Notes: generated by a model not told the origin, from the sequence alone. A stretch of 24,190 nt of DNA from HGM12587 sp945786935 (GCA_945786935.1 CALZFY010000035.1:1-24190); one strand, 5' to 3'. Counted from the stretch's first letter, positions 14,529 through 23,214 are shown. Program-made: numbers and translations.

Positions 14529-16268
14529 ATGTTTCCCAAAACAAAAACCTATCATAGAAGAAAGATCGTCATTGTATTTTTCATAAGTGTTTTGATGCTG
14601 ATGACGCTTCTTGGGAGGCTGGTATACTTAATGGTATTTCAATCGGATTATTATCAGGAAAAGGCGGATGCCCTCCATGAGAGGGAGCGAAGCATCAAAG
14701 CGGCCAGAGGAAAGATCTTAGATCGAAACGGCGTCGTATTAGCTACGAACCGGACGGTCTGTACGGTGTCGGTTATTCACAGCCAGATCAAAGATCCGGA
14801 AAAGGTGATCAGTACGCTGTGCAGGGAGCTGGGACTTTCGGAGGAAACTGTACGAAAACGGGTAGAAAAGGTGAGCTCCATCGAAAGGATCAAGGCAAAT
14901 GTGGATAAGGAAACAGGAGACAGGATCCGGGAGTATGATCTTGCAGGTGTGAAGGTGGATGAGGACTTTAAAAGATATTATCCCTTTGATACAGTTGCAT
15001 CCAAGGTGCTGGGATTTACCGGTGGAGATAATCAGGGAATCATCGGACTGGAGGTCTATTATGAAAAATATTTAAAAGGAATCGACGGAACGATCCTGAC
15101 CCAGACCGATGCCAGAGGAATCGAGCTTGATGGAGAGGCGGAAGAAAGGGTGGAGGCAGTGGCAGGAAATGACCTCTATCTCACTCTGGATTATAACATT
15201 CAGATGTACTGTGAACAGGCTGCCAAAAAAGTGCTGGAGGAAAAAGAGGCAGAATATGTATCGGTGGTGATTATGAATCCCCAGGATGGTTCCATCTACG
15301 CCAATGTGAATGTGCCGGAATTTGACTTAAACAATCCTTTTGTACTGCCGGAAGGAATGGATGCTTCCTCTATGACCCAGCAGCAGAAAAATGATGCCTT
15401 AAACCGAATGTGGCGTAACCAGAGCGTCAATGATACCTATGAGCCCGGCTCTACGTTTAAAATCATTACTGCTACACTGGCTTTGGAGAAAGGGGTTGTC
15501 AAAAAGGAGGATACCTTCTCCTGTCCGGGCTTTGCTATCGTGGAGGATCGTAAGATCCGGTGCCATAAAGTCCGGGGGCATGGCACAGAGACCTTTGTAC
15601 AGGGAATCTACAATTCCTGTAACCCGGTCTTCATCAATGTTGGCATGAGGGTAGGCGTATCGGATTTTTATGACGGCATGAAAAATCTGGGACTTCTTTC
15701 CAAAACAGGAATTGACATCCCGGGAGAAGCAGGAACTATCATGCATAAAAAAGAGACCATCGGACCGGTAGAGCTTGCCACCATGTCCTTTGGACAGTCC
15801 TTTCAGATCACACCCATGCAGCTGGCAGCAACGGTAAGTTCTATTATCAATGGAGGCAACCGGGTGACACCGCATTTTGCAGGTGAGATTCGGGATACGG
15901 AAGGTCAGCTTGTAAAGACTTTTCAATATGATACAAAATCCGTCATCTCAGAGGAAACCTCTCGAACCATGCGGGAACTTTTAGAAGGTGTTGTGGCAGA
16001 GGGCGGAGGCTCCAAGGGACAGGTGGAAGGCTATCGTGTCGGTGGAAAGACTGCCACCTCCCAGACACTTCCAAGAAGTGCCCATCAGTACATTTCCTCT
16101 TTTATCGGGTTTGCTCCGGCAGATGACCCCCAGGTACTTGGGTTGGTGATCATTGCAAAACCTACGGGAGTCTATTATGGAGGTACCATTGCGGCACCGG
16201 TACTCCAGAGCATTTTTGAAAACATTTTACCTTATTTGGAGATAGAAACAGTTGAAACTTCGCAGTAA
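14529..16268 (+). CDS. Class B penicillin-binding protein, SpoVD-like position, KTAT variant
   Basis: 579 residues with one membrane helix (about 11-34), the dimerisation domain (AARGKILDRNGVVLATN) and the transpeptidase. Motifs: STFK (Ser308), SCN (363-365) and, in place of KTG(T/S), K507-T-A-T. The A codon is GCC at 16053-16055, so the Gly of the KTG motif is replaced by Ala. No PASTA repeats. It is paralogous to the PBP upstream and holds the slot that spoVD has in B. subtilis, so a role in sporulation septum or cortex synthesis is possible but unproven. GAGG 8 bases before the ATG lies within the hairpin stem. Its 3' end carries the -35 of the mraY promoter. Confidence 0.93.
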   Translation: MFPKTKTYHRRKIVIVFFISVLMLMTLLGRLVYLMVFQSDYYQEKADALHERERSIKAARGKILDRNGVVLATNRTVCTVSVIHSQIKDPEKVISTLCRELGLSEETVRKRVEKVSSIERIKANVDKETGDRIREYDLAGVKVDEDFKRYYPFDTVASKVLGFTGGDNQGIIGLEVYYEKYLKGIDGTILTQTDARGIELDGEAEERVEAVAGNDLYLTLDYNIQMYCEQAAKKVLEEKEAEYVSVVIMNPQDGSIYANVNVPEFDLNNPFVLPEGMDASSMTQQQKNDALNRMWRNQSVNDTYEPGSTFKIITATLALEKGVVKKEDTFSCPGFAIVEDRKIRCHKVRGHGTETFVQGIYNSCNPVFINVGMRVGVSDFYDGMKNLGLLSKTGIDIPGEAGTIMHKKETIGPVELATMSFGQSFQITPMQLAATVSSIINGGNRVTPHFAGEIRDTEGQLVKTFQYDTKSVISEETSRTMRELLEGVVAEGGGSKGQVEGYRVGGKTATSQTLPRSAHQYISSFIGFAPADDPQVLGLVIIAKPTGVYYGGTIAAPVLQSIFENILPYLEIETVETSQ

Positions 16269-16280
16269 AAGAATTATACT
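16252..16280 (+). promoter_or_regulatory. Internal sigma-A promoter for mraY and downstream genes
   Basis: TTGAAA (16252-16257), 17 bases, TATACT (16275-16280): five of six matches in both boxes at ideal spacing. The -35 lies within the last codons of the second PBP. It would let mraY-murD-ftsW-murA-ftsQ be expressed independently of the MraZ-controlled promoter. Confidence 0.65.
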
Positions 16281-16316
16281 ATGGGTTGATATTTATGCGG
16301 GTATCAGCCCCGTAGT
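16278..16316 (+). other. Imperfect hairpin in mraY leader
   Basis: ACTATGGG (16278-16285) pairs with CCCCGTAGT (16308-16316), with one wobble pair and a small internal loop. TGATA (16287-16291) pairs with TATCA (16302-16306). There is no T-tract, so it is not a simple terminator. It overlaps the -10 and the predicted start near 16287, so it may be complete only in read-through mRNA. Confidence 0.4.
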
Positions 16317-16340
16317 AAGAATTTTCAGAAGAGGTGGATT

Positions 16341-17303
16341 ATGAATCTATATATAGCAGTTGCAATTCCTGTCATGATTGCGTTTTTTATCAGTGTGGCC
16401 TTAGGACCGGTCATCATACCGTTTTTGCGAAAGCTGAAATTCGGTCAGACAGTCCGTGAAGAAGGACCTCAGTCTCATTTGAAGAAAAACGGTACCCCGA
16501 CCATGGGAGGAATCATTTTTCTCATCAGTGTGATCCTGACATCCTGTCTTTTTGTGAAAGATTATCCAAAGATCATTCCGGTCCTGTTTGTAACAGTAGG
16601 ATTTGGCGTCATCGGATTTCTGGATGATTACATCAAAGTTGTCTTAAAACGTTCTGAAGGACTGACACCATCCCAGAAAATGTTTGGACAGTTTCTTGTG
16701 ACCGGTGTGTTTGCTGTTTATATGTATAAGTTTTCCGGGATTTCCATGGAAATGCTGATTCCGTTTTTCCCTGGAAAAACATTAAACCTTGGTTTCCTGA
16801 CCATCCCGGTTATGTTTTTAGCTATCATCGGCACCGTCAATGGGGTGAATTTCACTGACGGCCTGGATGGGCTTGCTACCAGCGTGACCATTATGGTAGC
16901 GATTTTCTTTGGTGTAGTAGCCCTTGGCATGAACAGCGGTGTATGGCCTGTCGCATGTGCGGTCATCGGCGCATTGCTTGGATTTTTGCTGTTTAATGTA
17001 TATCCTGCCAGTGTCTTTATGGGAGATACAGGTTCTCTGGCTTTAGGAGGCTTTGTGGCAGCCATGGCCTATATGCTTCAGATGCCGATGTTTATTCTGA
17101 TCGTGGGACTGATCTACTGGATCGAAATTTTATCTGTGATCATTCAGGTAGGATATTTTAAAATCTCTCATGGAAAGAGAATTTTCAGAATGGCGCCTAT
17201 TCATCATCATTTTGAGCTTGGCGGATGGTCTGAAACAAGAGTGGTGGCAGTATTTACCATTGTAACTGCAATGTTGTGTCTTCTTGGATTGATGGCACTG
17301 TAA
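16341..17303 (+). CDS. mraY: Phospho-N-acetylmuramoyl-pentapeptide-transferase
   Basis: 320 residues, about ten membrane helices, standard length. It transfers phospho-MurNAc-pentapeptide from UDP to undecaprenyl phosphate, making lipid I on the inner membrane face. Family motifs: GTPTMGG near the N terminus, FLDDYIK with Asp95-Asp96, NFTDGLDGLA, FMGDTGSLALGG, and the HHH motif in MAPIHHHFELGG (His288-290). GAGG of GAGGTGG sits 6 bases before the ATG. Followed by murD after 13 bases. Confidence 0.98.
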   Translation: MNLYIAVAIPVMIAFFISVALGPVIIPFLRKLKFGQTVREEGPQSHLKKNGTPTMGGIIFLISVILTSCLFVKDYPKIIPVLFVTVGFGVIGFLDDYIKVVLKRSEGLTPSQKMFGQFLVTGVFAVYMYKFSGISMEMLIPFFPGKTLNLGFLTIPVMFLAIIGTVNGVNFTDGLDGLATSVTIMVAIFFGVVALGMNSGVWPVACAVIGALLGFLLFNVYPASVFMGDTGSLALGGFVAAMAYMLQMPMFILIVGLIYWIEILSVIIQVGYFKISHGKRIFRMAPIHHHFELGGWSETRVVAVFTIVTAMLCLLGLMAL

Positions 17304-17316
17304 TACGGAGGAAATT

Positions 17317-18672
17317 ATGGAATTTACAAATAAAAATGTGCTTGTATATGGTACCGGTATCAGTGGTATCAGTGCAGCAGATCTTTTGGAAAGTGTACAG
17401 GCTCATGTAGTACTGTATGATGAAAATATGAATCTTAAAACAGAGCAGATTCAGGCAAAGCTTGCGAAAGGTTCCAGGGCAAAGATCGTGCTGGGAGCTT
17501 TGAGTGAAAAACTGATCGACACTTTGGATCTCATTGTACTTAGTCCGGGAGTGCCGACAGATATTCCGGTGGTTGAAGAGTTTAAAAGCCGCGGAATCCC
17601 GGTGTGGGGAGAGATTGAGCTTGCTTATCAGCTGTCTAAAGGACAGGTTGTAGCTATTACCGGAACCAACGGAAAGACTACCACTACCACCCTGGTTGGA
17701 AAGTTAATGAAAAACTTCTATGAGAGTGTTTATGTGGTAGGAAACATTGGAAATCCTTACACTGCAGTAGCCACAGAAATGAGAGAGGACACTGTAACAG
17801 TAGCTGAGATCTCCAGCTTCCAGTTAGAAACCATTCATGAGTTTCATCCGGCAGTCAGTGCAATCTTAAATATTACACCGGATCACCTCAATCGTCATCA
17901 CACCATGGAATGCTACATAGAAACCAAAGAAAAGATTTCCATGAATCAGACAAAGGACGATGTATGTGTACTAAACTTCGATGATGCCTGTTTAAAGGAA
18001 TTTGGAAAGCACTGTAATGCTTCGGTTCTATTTTTCAGCCGGCTGCATACTTTAGAGAAGGGCGTATATCTTGAGGGAGATACCTTTATCTATGCAGATG
18101 GTGCTTCCAAAACTGAGGTTTGCAAGACCACAGATCTGAAAATTTTAGGTGCCCACAATCATGAAAATGTGATGGCAGCCATTGCCATGGCAGTGAGCAT
18201 GAAAATTCCTATGGATATCATCAGAAAGACTCTGATGGAATTTACAGCTGTGGAACACCGCATTGAATATGTATGCGAAAAGAATGGTGTCGCTTATTAC
18301 AACGATTCCAAGGGCACCAATACAGACGCAGCCATCAAGGGGATTCAGGCCATGAACCGTAAAACAGTCCTCATTGGCGGAGGTTACGACAAAGGCTCAG
18401 AATACGATGACTGGATCGAGAGCTTTGATGGAAAGGTAACCTATCTGGTGCTTTTAGGTGCCACAAAAGAAAAAATTGCAGAATGTGCAAGAAAACACGG
18501 ATTTGAGAATATTATTTTTGCAAAGACAATGGAAGAGGCCGTAGCTTTAAGTGCAGCACATGCGAAACCGGGAGAAGCAGTGCTTTTGTCCCCTGCATGT
18601 GCCAGCTGGGGAATGTTCGATAATTACGAACAGCGAGGCAGAATCTTTAAGGATCTTGTAAGAAAATTATAA
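17317..18672 (+). CDS. murD: UDP-N-acetylmuramoylalanine--D-glutamate ligase
   Basis: 451 residues. It adds D-Glu to UDP-MurNAc-L-Ala in the cytoplasm using ATP. The N-terminal Rossmann-like domain starts with VLVYGTGISGISAADLL. The P-loop GTNGKTTT (116-123) is followed by EISSFQLE and LNITPDHLNRHHTMECY. The C-terminal domain carries EHRIEYV, YYNDSKGTNTDA and LLSPACASWGMFDNYEQRG, all standard MurD motifs. GGAGG lies 5 bases before the ATG. Its stop overlaps the ftsW ribosome site. It is the only Mur ligase in the cluster. Confidence 0.98.
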   Translation: MEFTNKNVLVYGTGISGISAADLLESVQAHVVLYDENMNLKTEQIQAKLAKGSRAKIVLGALSEKLIDTLDLIVLSPGVPTDIPVVEEFKSRGIPVWGEIELAYQLSKGQVVAITGTNGKTTTTTLVGKLMKNFYESVYVVGNIGNPYTAVATEMREDTVTVAEISSFQLETIHEFHPAVSAILNITPDHLNRHHTMECYIETKEKISMNQTKDDVCVLNFDDACLKEFGKHCNASVLFFSRLHTLEKGVYLEGDTFIYADGASKTEVCKTTDLKILGAHNHENVMAAIAMAVSMKIPMDIIRKTLMEFTAVEHRIEYVCEKNGVAYYNDSKGTNTDAAIKGIQAMNRKTVLIGGGYDKGSEYDDWIESFDGKVTYLVLLGATKEKIAECARKHGFENIIFAKTMEEAVALSAAHAKPGEAVLLSPACASWGMFDNYEQRGRIFKDLVRKL

Positions 18673-18684
18673 GGAGATCTGTGT

Positions 18685-19782
18685 ATGGAACAAAACAGAG
18701 CCGGAACGAAACGGGTAGATATTGCATTACTCTTAAGCGTTCTGGCTCTGATTTTGTTTGGGATGGTCATGCTCTACAGCACCAGCTCCTACAATGGACT
18801 GGTGAAATTTGCAGACCGCTTTTATTATCTGAAGAAGCAGTTTTTTGCTACAAGTCTTGGATTGGCAGCAATGTACATCGTATCTTTGATTGATTATCAT
18901 GTATGGGCAAAATTTTCTGTAGCAGGCTATGTGCTCTCAGCAATTCTTTCAACGCTGGTGCTGTTTGTGGGTCAGGAAATTAATGGCTCCAAACGCTGGC
19001 TGGCCTTAGGTCCCCTTTCTTTTCAGCCTTCGGAATTTGCCAAGGTGGCTCTGATCATATTTCTGGCATGGATCGTGACAAAGCAGGGAAAACGTATTGT
19101 AAAACTTAAGACCATGCTGTTGGTCATCATCAGTGCACTGCCCATTGTGGGGCTGGTTGGCTCCAATAACTTAAGCACGGCAATTATTATCCTTGGGATC
19201 GCAGTGGTGCTGATCTTTGTGGCAAGTCCAAAATATTTACAGTTTCTGGCCATCGGAGGACTGGGCATCGTATTTATCACCCTGTTTTTGGCAACTGCCA
19301 GCTACCGCCTGGAACGGCTGGCAATCTGGCTTGATCCCGAAAAGTATGAAAAGGGCTATCAGACTCTCCAGGGACTTTACGCCATCGGTTCCGGAGGTGT
19401 GTTTGGTGTAGGAATCGGAAATGGAAAGCAGAAGCTGGGCTTTGTTCCGGAAGCCCAGAATGACATGATCTTTTCCATTATCTGTGAGGAACTGGGATTA
19501 TTTGGTGCGGGGCTGCTGATCGTATTGTTCGGGATCTTAATCTGGCGGCTGATGGTGGTGGCAAGTCATACAAAAGATCTCTTTGGATGTCTGGTAGTGA
19601 CCGGGATCATGGCACACATTCTGATACAGGTGATCTTAAATATTGCAGTAGTGACAAATACCATTCCAAATACAGGTATTACCCTGCCCTTTGTAAGCTA
19701 TGGAGGAACCTCCGTGCTGTTTTTACTGGCAGAGATGGGAATTGCATTAAATGTATCTCTTTCTACAAGAAAAGAACATTAA
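18685..19782 (+). CDS. ftsW: SEDS-family peptidoglycan glycosyltransferase FtsW (or SpoVE)
   Basis: 365 residues, about ten membrane helices. SEDS proteins polymerise glycan strands from lipid II together with a class B PBP. Visible motifs: MLYSTSS in helix 1, NGSKRWLALGPLSFQPSEFAK, and GNGKQKLGFVPEAQNDMIFS with Asp260 at the site of the catalytic Asp. The C-terminal signature NTGITLPFVSYGGTS is also present. The location between murD and the ftsQ region fits either FtsW or the sporulation paralogue SpoVE. AAGGAG gives an 8-base spacing to the ATG. Confidence 0.95.
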   Translation: MEQNRAGTKRVDIALLLSVLALILFGMVMLYSTSSYNGLVKFADRFYYLKKQFFATSLGLAAMYIVSLIDYHVWAKFSVAGYVLSAILSTLVLFVGQEINGSKRWLALGPLSFQPSEFAKVALIIFLAWIVTKQGKRIVKLKTMLLVIISALPIVGLVGSNNLSTAIIILGIAVVLIFVASPKYLQFLAIGGLGIVFITLFLATASYRLERLAIWLDPEKYEKGYQTLQGLYAIGSGGVFGVGIGNGKQKLGFVPEAQNDMIFSIICEELGLFGAGLLIVLFGILIWRLMVVASHTKDLFGCLVVTGIMAHILIQVILNIAVVTNTIPNTGITLPFVSYGGTSVLFLLAEMGIALNVSLSTRKEH

Positions 19783-19833
19783 TTTTACCATACCTACATA
19801 AAATATTATGAATGAAACAGGTGGGGGAATCCT

Positions 19834-21099
19834 TTGAATAGAATAGAAGTGGAAGGAATGCAAAAACTGTATGGAGAAATAAAGATACAGGGAAGTAAAA
19901 ATTCGGTTCTTCCCATTCTTTCAGCCAGTGTGTTGAATGAGGGGGAGACGATTCTTCACGGATGCCCCAGAATTTTGGATGTATATTCTTTGCTGGAGGC
20001 ACTGGAAAGTGCCGGGGCAATGATTCGCTGGGAAGATGATACATTGGTGATCAATACAGCCCGGATGGAACCGGTGCCTTTTATTGAGAAGGCCGGAAAA
20101 TTAAGATCCTCGGTCATGCTTTTGGGAAGCTTTCTTGGCCGGTTCGGAAAAGCTGTGATCGGATATCCGGGGGGCTGCTGCATCGGAAAACGTCCCATTG
20201 ATCTTCACGAACAGGCGCTCTCCGCATTGGGAGCAGTTTTTTGCGAGGAAGATACTTATCTGGAAACAAGGTGCGTCAGGCTGGAGGGATGCGATATACA
20301 CCTTCCCTATCCCAGTGTGGGTGTAACGGAGAATGTTTTACTGGCTGCTTCCAAAGCATCAGGAATGACCAGGATCTACGGAGGAGCTAAAGAACCGGAA
20401 ATTACGGAGCTTTGCTGTTTTCTGGAAAAAATGGGAGTTTGCATCACCGGTGCCGGAACAGATGTGATCAGTGTGATGCCAAAGCCGCTTCACAAAAATG
20501 TGGAATACAACATCTGCTCTGATCGTATTGTGGCAGGAACTTATCTTCTGGGAGTAATCATTGCAGGGGGAGAGGTCGTATTAAAAGAAATGCCCATCCT
20601 TCATATGAAACAAACGATCCGGCTGGCAGGAGAGCTGGGGGCTAAGCTTCGTCGGGATGGAATGGATGTGATGATAAAAATGGAGGGAAGGCCTCACAGG
20701 ATTCCCTATCTTGCTACAGCACCTTATCCGGGATTCGCAACAGATCTTCAGTCTCCCCTGCTGTCGGTGTTATGTACCGGGGACGGCAGCTCCGTCATTG
20801 AGGAGAGGATTTTTGAAAACCGCTTTTTAATCGTGGAGGAGCTCCAGAAAATGGGGGCTGATCTGGAAATTAAAGACCGCAGTGTCCATATCCGGCCTGT
20901 TAAGAAGCTTAAGGGGGCTGTGACAGAGGCTAAGGATCTAAGAGGTGCAGCAGCCCTGGTGCTTGCAGCCCTTGGTGCGGCAGGAACTTCTGTGATTGAA
21001 AATGCGGGAATGATCAACAGGGGTTATGAGGATATTGTAAAGGATTTCAGATCCTTAGGGGCTAATCTTAGCTGGAGTGAGGTTTCAGGGAATATTTAG
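19834..21099 (+). CDS. murA: UDP-N-acetylglucosamine 1-carboxyvinyltransferase
   Basis: 421 residues, the usual MurA length. It transfers enolpyruvate from PEP to UDP-GlcNAc, the first committed step of peptidoglycan synthesis. Lys22-Asn23 are in IQGSKNSVLP. The catalytic Cys falls at residue 115 in GYPGGCCIGKRPIDLHEQ, the E. coli number, so the enzyme should be fosfomycin-sensitive; a second Cys follows at 116. The late RIFENRF motif is also typical. The start is TTG with GGTGGGGG (19820-19827) 6 bases upstream; no ATG fits. murA between ftsW and ftsQ, where many dcw clusters carry murG and murB, is noteworthy. Its stop is two bases from the GTG chosen for ftsQ. Confidence 0.96.
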   Translation: MNRIEVEGMQKLYGEIKIQGSKNSVLPILSASVLNEGETILHGCPRILDVYSLLEALESAGAMIRWEDDTLVINTARMEPVPFIEKAGKLRSSVMLLGSFLGRFGKAVIGYPGGCCIGKRPIDLHEQALSALGAVFCEEDTYLETRCVRLEGCDIHLPYPSVGVTENVLLAASKASGMTRIYGGAKEPEITELCCFLEKMGVCITGAGTDVISVMPKPLHKNVEYNICSDRIVAGTYLLGVIIAGGEVVLKEMPILHMKQTIRLAGELGAKLRRDGMDVMIKMEGRPHRIPYLATAPYPGFATDLQSPLLSVLCTGDGSSVIEERIFENRFLIVEELQKMGADLEIKDRSVHIRPVKKLKGAVTEAKDLRGAAALVLAALGAAGTSVIENAGMINRGYEDIVKDFRSLGANLSWSEVSGNI

Positions 21100-21101
21100 T
21101 A

Positions 21102-21872
21102 GTGCAAGAGCCGAAAATATATGGTAAAATGCTCTTTATGAGAAGAAGAGAAAAAAAGAAATCATTGAATTTAAAATGGATCATCATAGGGATTGCAGTC
21201 CTGTTTCTTATATTTTCGGTTCTTTTGGGAGCAGGAATATTTCGGGTGAAGCAGGTAGATGTGGTTGGAAACTCCTTTTATTCCAAGGAAGAGATCACGC
21301 AGCTTGTATTAGGAAAACAACGAAATTCGCTGTACCTGACTTTTCTGTACCGTTATCTGGATGGAAAGGAAATTCCTTTTGTGGATAAAGTGGAGCTGAC
21401 CATGCTGGCACCGGATCATATCAGGATTCGTGTGTATGAAAAAACAATGATCGGCTATGTCAGATATATGGGTTCTAACCTGTATTTCGACAAGGACGGT
21501 ACGGTGGTGGAAAGCTCCAATGAAGTGTTAGAGGGTATTCCCTGTATCAAGGGTCTGAAGTTTGACACCCTCGCTTTAAATCAGCCTTTAAATGTGGCAA
21601 ATGACCAGGTGTTTGATGTACTTTTGTCCATGACCCAGATGATGAAAAAGTACGAGCTTTCCCCGGATGAGATTACTTTAAAAAATGACAGCAGCCAGAT
21701 TGTGCTGACTTTTCAAAATGTAAGGGTCAATCTGGGGAGCGGAGACCATATGGACGAGAAGGCAGCCAGAATCAAGACACTGCTTCCGGATCTTGAGAAT
21801 CTGTCCGGTGTACTACATATGGAAGAATATACTTCAGAAAGCACCAATATCTCGTTTATGAAAGATAAATAA
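21102..21872 (+). CDS. ftsQ: Cell division protein FtsQ/DivIB
   Basis: 256 residues, bitopic. A short basic cytoplasmic segment, one membrane helix (about 25-46), then an extracytoplasmic POTRA domain starting FRVKQVDVVGNSFYSKEEI, and a beta domain (MLAPDHIRIRVYEKTMIGYV, then LYFDKDGTVV). It forms the DivIB-DivIC-FtsL complex that activates septal synthesis. Start is uncertain: GTG at 21102 follows CAGGGA by about 11 bases, while ATG at 21129 or 21138 has no clear ribosome site. The 3' end sits 170 bases before ftsZ. Called DivIB in Bacillus. Confidence 0.9.
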   Translation: MQEPKIYGKMLFMRRREKKKSLNLKWIIIGIAVLFLIFSVLLGAGIFRVKQVDVVGNSFYSKEEITQLVLGKQRNSLYLTFLYRYLDGKEIPFVDKVELTMLAPDHIRIRVYEKTMIGYVRYMGSNLYFDKDGTVVESSNEVLEGIPCIKGLKFDTLALNQPLNVANDQVFDVLLSMTQMMKKYELSPDEITLKNDSSQIVLTFQNVRVNLGSGDHMDEKAARIKTLLPDLENLSGVLHMEEYTSESTNISFMKDK

Positions 21873-21926
21873 TTTGACGTTGGATCTGAACAGTTATATT
21901 TTAAATAATTATTTTTGAAAAGCATC

Positions 21927-21955
21927 TTGATTAATTAAGGAAAAAAAGATAATAT
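21927..21955 (+). promoter_or_regulatory. Sigma-A promoter of ftsZ
   Basis: TTGATT (21927-21932), 17 bases, TAATAT (21950-21955). A second, weaker candidate begins with TTGACG at 21874, but its spacing to TATATT is only 15. ftsZ therefore very likely has its own transcript, with a leader of about 80 bases. Confidence 0.65.
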
Positions 21956-21969
21956 AGGGTAAGGTAGAT

Positions 21970-22009
21970 ATTCAGTGCTCTGAATGGATGTTTATGGTGG
22001 GGGACCATA
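21970..22009 (+). other. Two tandem hairpins in ftsZ leader
   Basis: ATTCAG (21970-21975) pairs with CTGAAT (21980-21985) around TGCT. TATGGT (21993-21998) pairs with ACCATA (22004-22009) around GGGGG. Both lie between the predicted start and the ribosome site at 22027, and neither has a T-tract. Confidence 0.5.
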
Positions 22010-22042
22010 GGATCCCGGAGCATGTTAAGGGAGGACTTTAAT

Positions 22043-23209
22043 TTGTTAGAGATTATGACAAACGAAGCTGAATCTGCAGCAAAGATCATCGTGATTGGTG
22101 TAGGTGGTGCAGGTAATAACGCTGTGAATAGAATGATAGACGAACAGATCGGTGGCGTGGAATTTATCGGTATTAACACAGATAAGCAGGCATTAAACTT
22201 CTGTAAAGCAGAGAATGCACTGCAGATTGGTGAAAAGCTGACGAAGGGGCTTGGCGCAGGCGCAAAACCGGAAATTGGTGAAAAAGCAGCAGAAGAAAAC
22301 ATTGATGATATCAAAGAAGCCATCAAGGGTGCAGATATGGTATTTGTAACCTGTGGTATGGGAGGCGGTACCGGTACAGGTGCAGCTCCGGTCGTTGCCA
22401 AGGTAGCAAAGGATATGGGAATCCTCACTGTAGGTGTTGTGACCAAGCCTTTTAAATTTGAAGCAAAGACAAGAATGCAGAATGCGATTTCCGGTATTGA
22501 AAAGCTGAAAGACAGCGTAGATACTCTCATCGTGATTCCAAATGATAAGCTTTTAGAGATCGTTGACAGACGCACAACCATGCCGGAAGCTTTAAAGAAA
22601 GCCGATGAAGTGTTACAGCAGGCTGTTCAGGGCATTACAGACCTGATCAACTTACCGGCACTGATCAATCTGGACTTTGCAGATGTTCAGACTGTCATGA
22701 CGGACAAGGGTATCGCTCATATTGGTATCGGTAGTGCCAAGGGAGATGACAAGGCTTTAGAAGCTGTAAAACAGGCAGTTGCTTCTCCACTTCTGGAAAC
22801 AACGATTTCAGGTGCTTCTCATGTGATCATTAATGTATCCGGTGATATTTCCCTGATGGATGCCAATGATGCAGCAAGCTATGTACAGGATATGGCAGGA
22901 GAAGATGCAAATATTATCTTCGGTGCCATGTATGATGATACATACACAGATGAATGCAGCATTACAGTCATCGCTACAGGTCTGGATGCCAATGTTACAG
23001 GAGCTCAGAAAGTGATTCCGACAAAAAGCAGTCTGAATTTCAACACAGCTTCAAGAATGACCACACCGGTAAAACCGGTGGTTCCAACCACACCTGTCAC
23101 TCCGGTAACAGAACCGAAAACATTCCCGGGCATCACAACTCCGAATGTACATGCTCCAAAGGAACAGGAAATTAAGATTCCAATTTTCTTACAGAAAAAT
23201 CGTAAATAG
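22043..23209 (+). CDS. ftsZ: Cell division GTPase FtsZ
   Basis: 388 residues from the chosen start. Tubulin-like GTPase that forms the Z ring at midcell. Nucleotide site: GVGGAGNNAVNRM near the N terminus and the tubulin signature GGGTGTG (107-113). The T7 region is LINLDFADVQTVM. A proline- and threonine-rich linker leads to the C-terminal peptide IPIFLQKNRK, which binds partners such as SepF, EzrA or FtsA. Start: AAGGGAGGA (22027-22035) lies 7 bases before TTG at 22043; an ATG at 22022 precedes that site and one at 22055 is too far, so TTG is best. No ftsA is adjacent. Confidence 0.98.
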   Translation: MLEIMTNEAESAAKIIVIGVGGAGNNAVNRMIDEQIGGVEFIGINTDKQALNFCKAENALQIGEKLTKGLGAGAKPEIGEKAAEENIDDIKEAIKGADMVFVTCGMGGGTGTGAAPVVAKVAKDMGILTVGVVTKPFKFEAKTRMQNAISGIEKLKDSVDTLIVIPNDKLLEIVDRRTTMPEALKKADEVLQQAVQGITDLINLPALINLDFADVQTVMTDKGIAHIGIGSAKGDDKALEAVKQAVASPLLETTISGASHVIINVSGDISLMDANDAASYVQDMAGEDANIIFGAMYDDTYTDECSITVIATGLDANVTGAQKVIPTKSSLNFNTASRMTTPVKPVVPTTPVTPVTEPKTFPGITTPNVHAPKEQEIKIPIFLQKNRK

Positions 23210-23214
23210 CGTGC

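Noticed and set aside
21874..21900. TTGACG...TATATT as an ftsZ promoter
   Set aside because: The spacer is 15 bases, short of the usual 16-18; the promoter at 21927-21955 has 17 and better position.
22022..22024. ATG as ftsZ start
   Set aside because: It lies upstream of the strong AAGGGAGGA site, and its own GGAG is only one base away.
21931..22581. 216-codon minus-strand frame opposite ftsZ and its leader
   Set aside because: Antisense to the conserved FtsZ GTPase domain; rich in Ser/Pro/Ala as expected from complementing FtsZ codons; no start signals.
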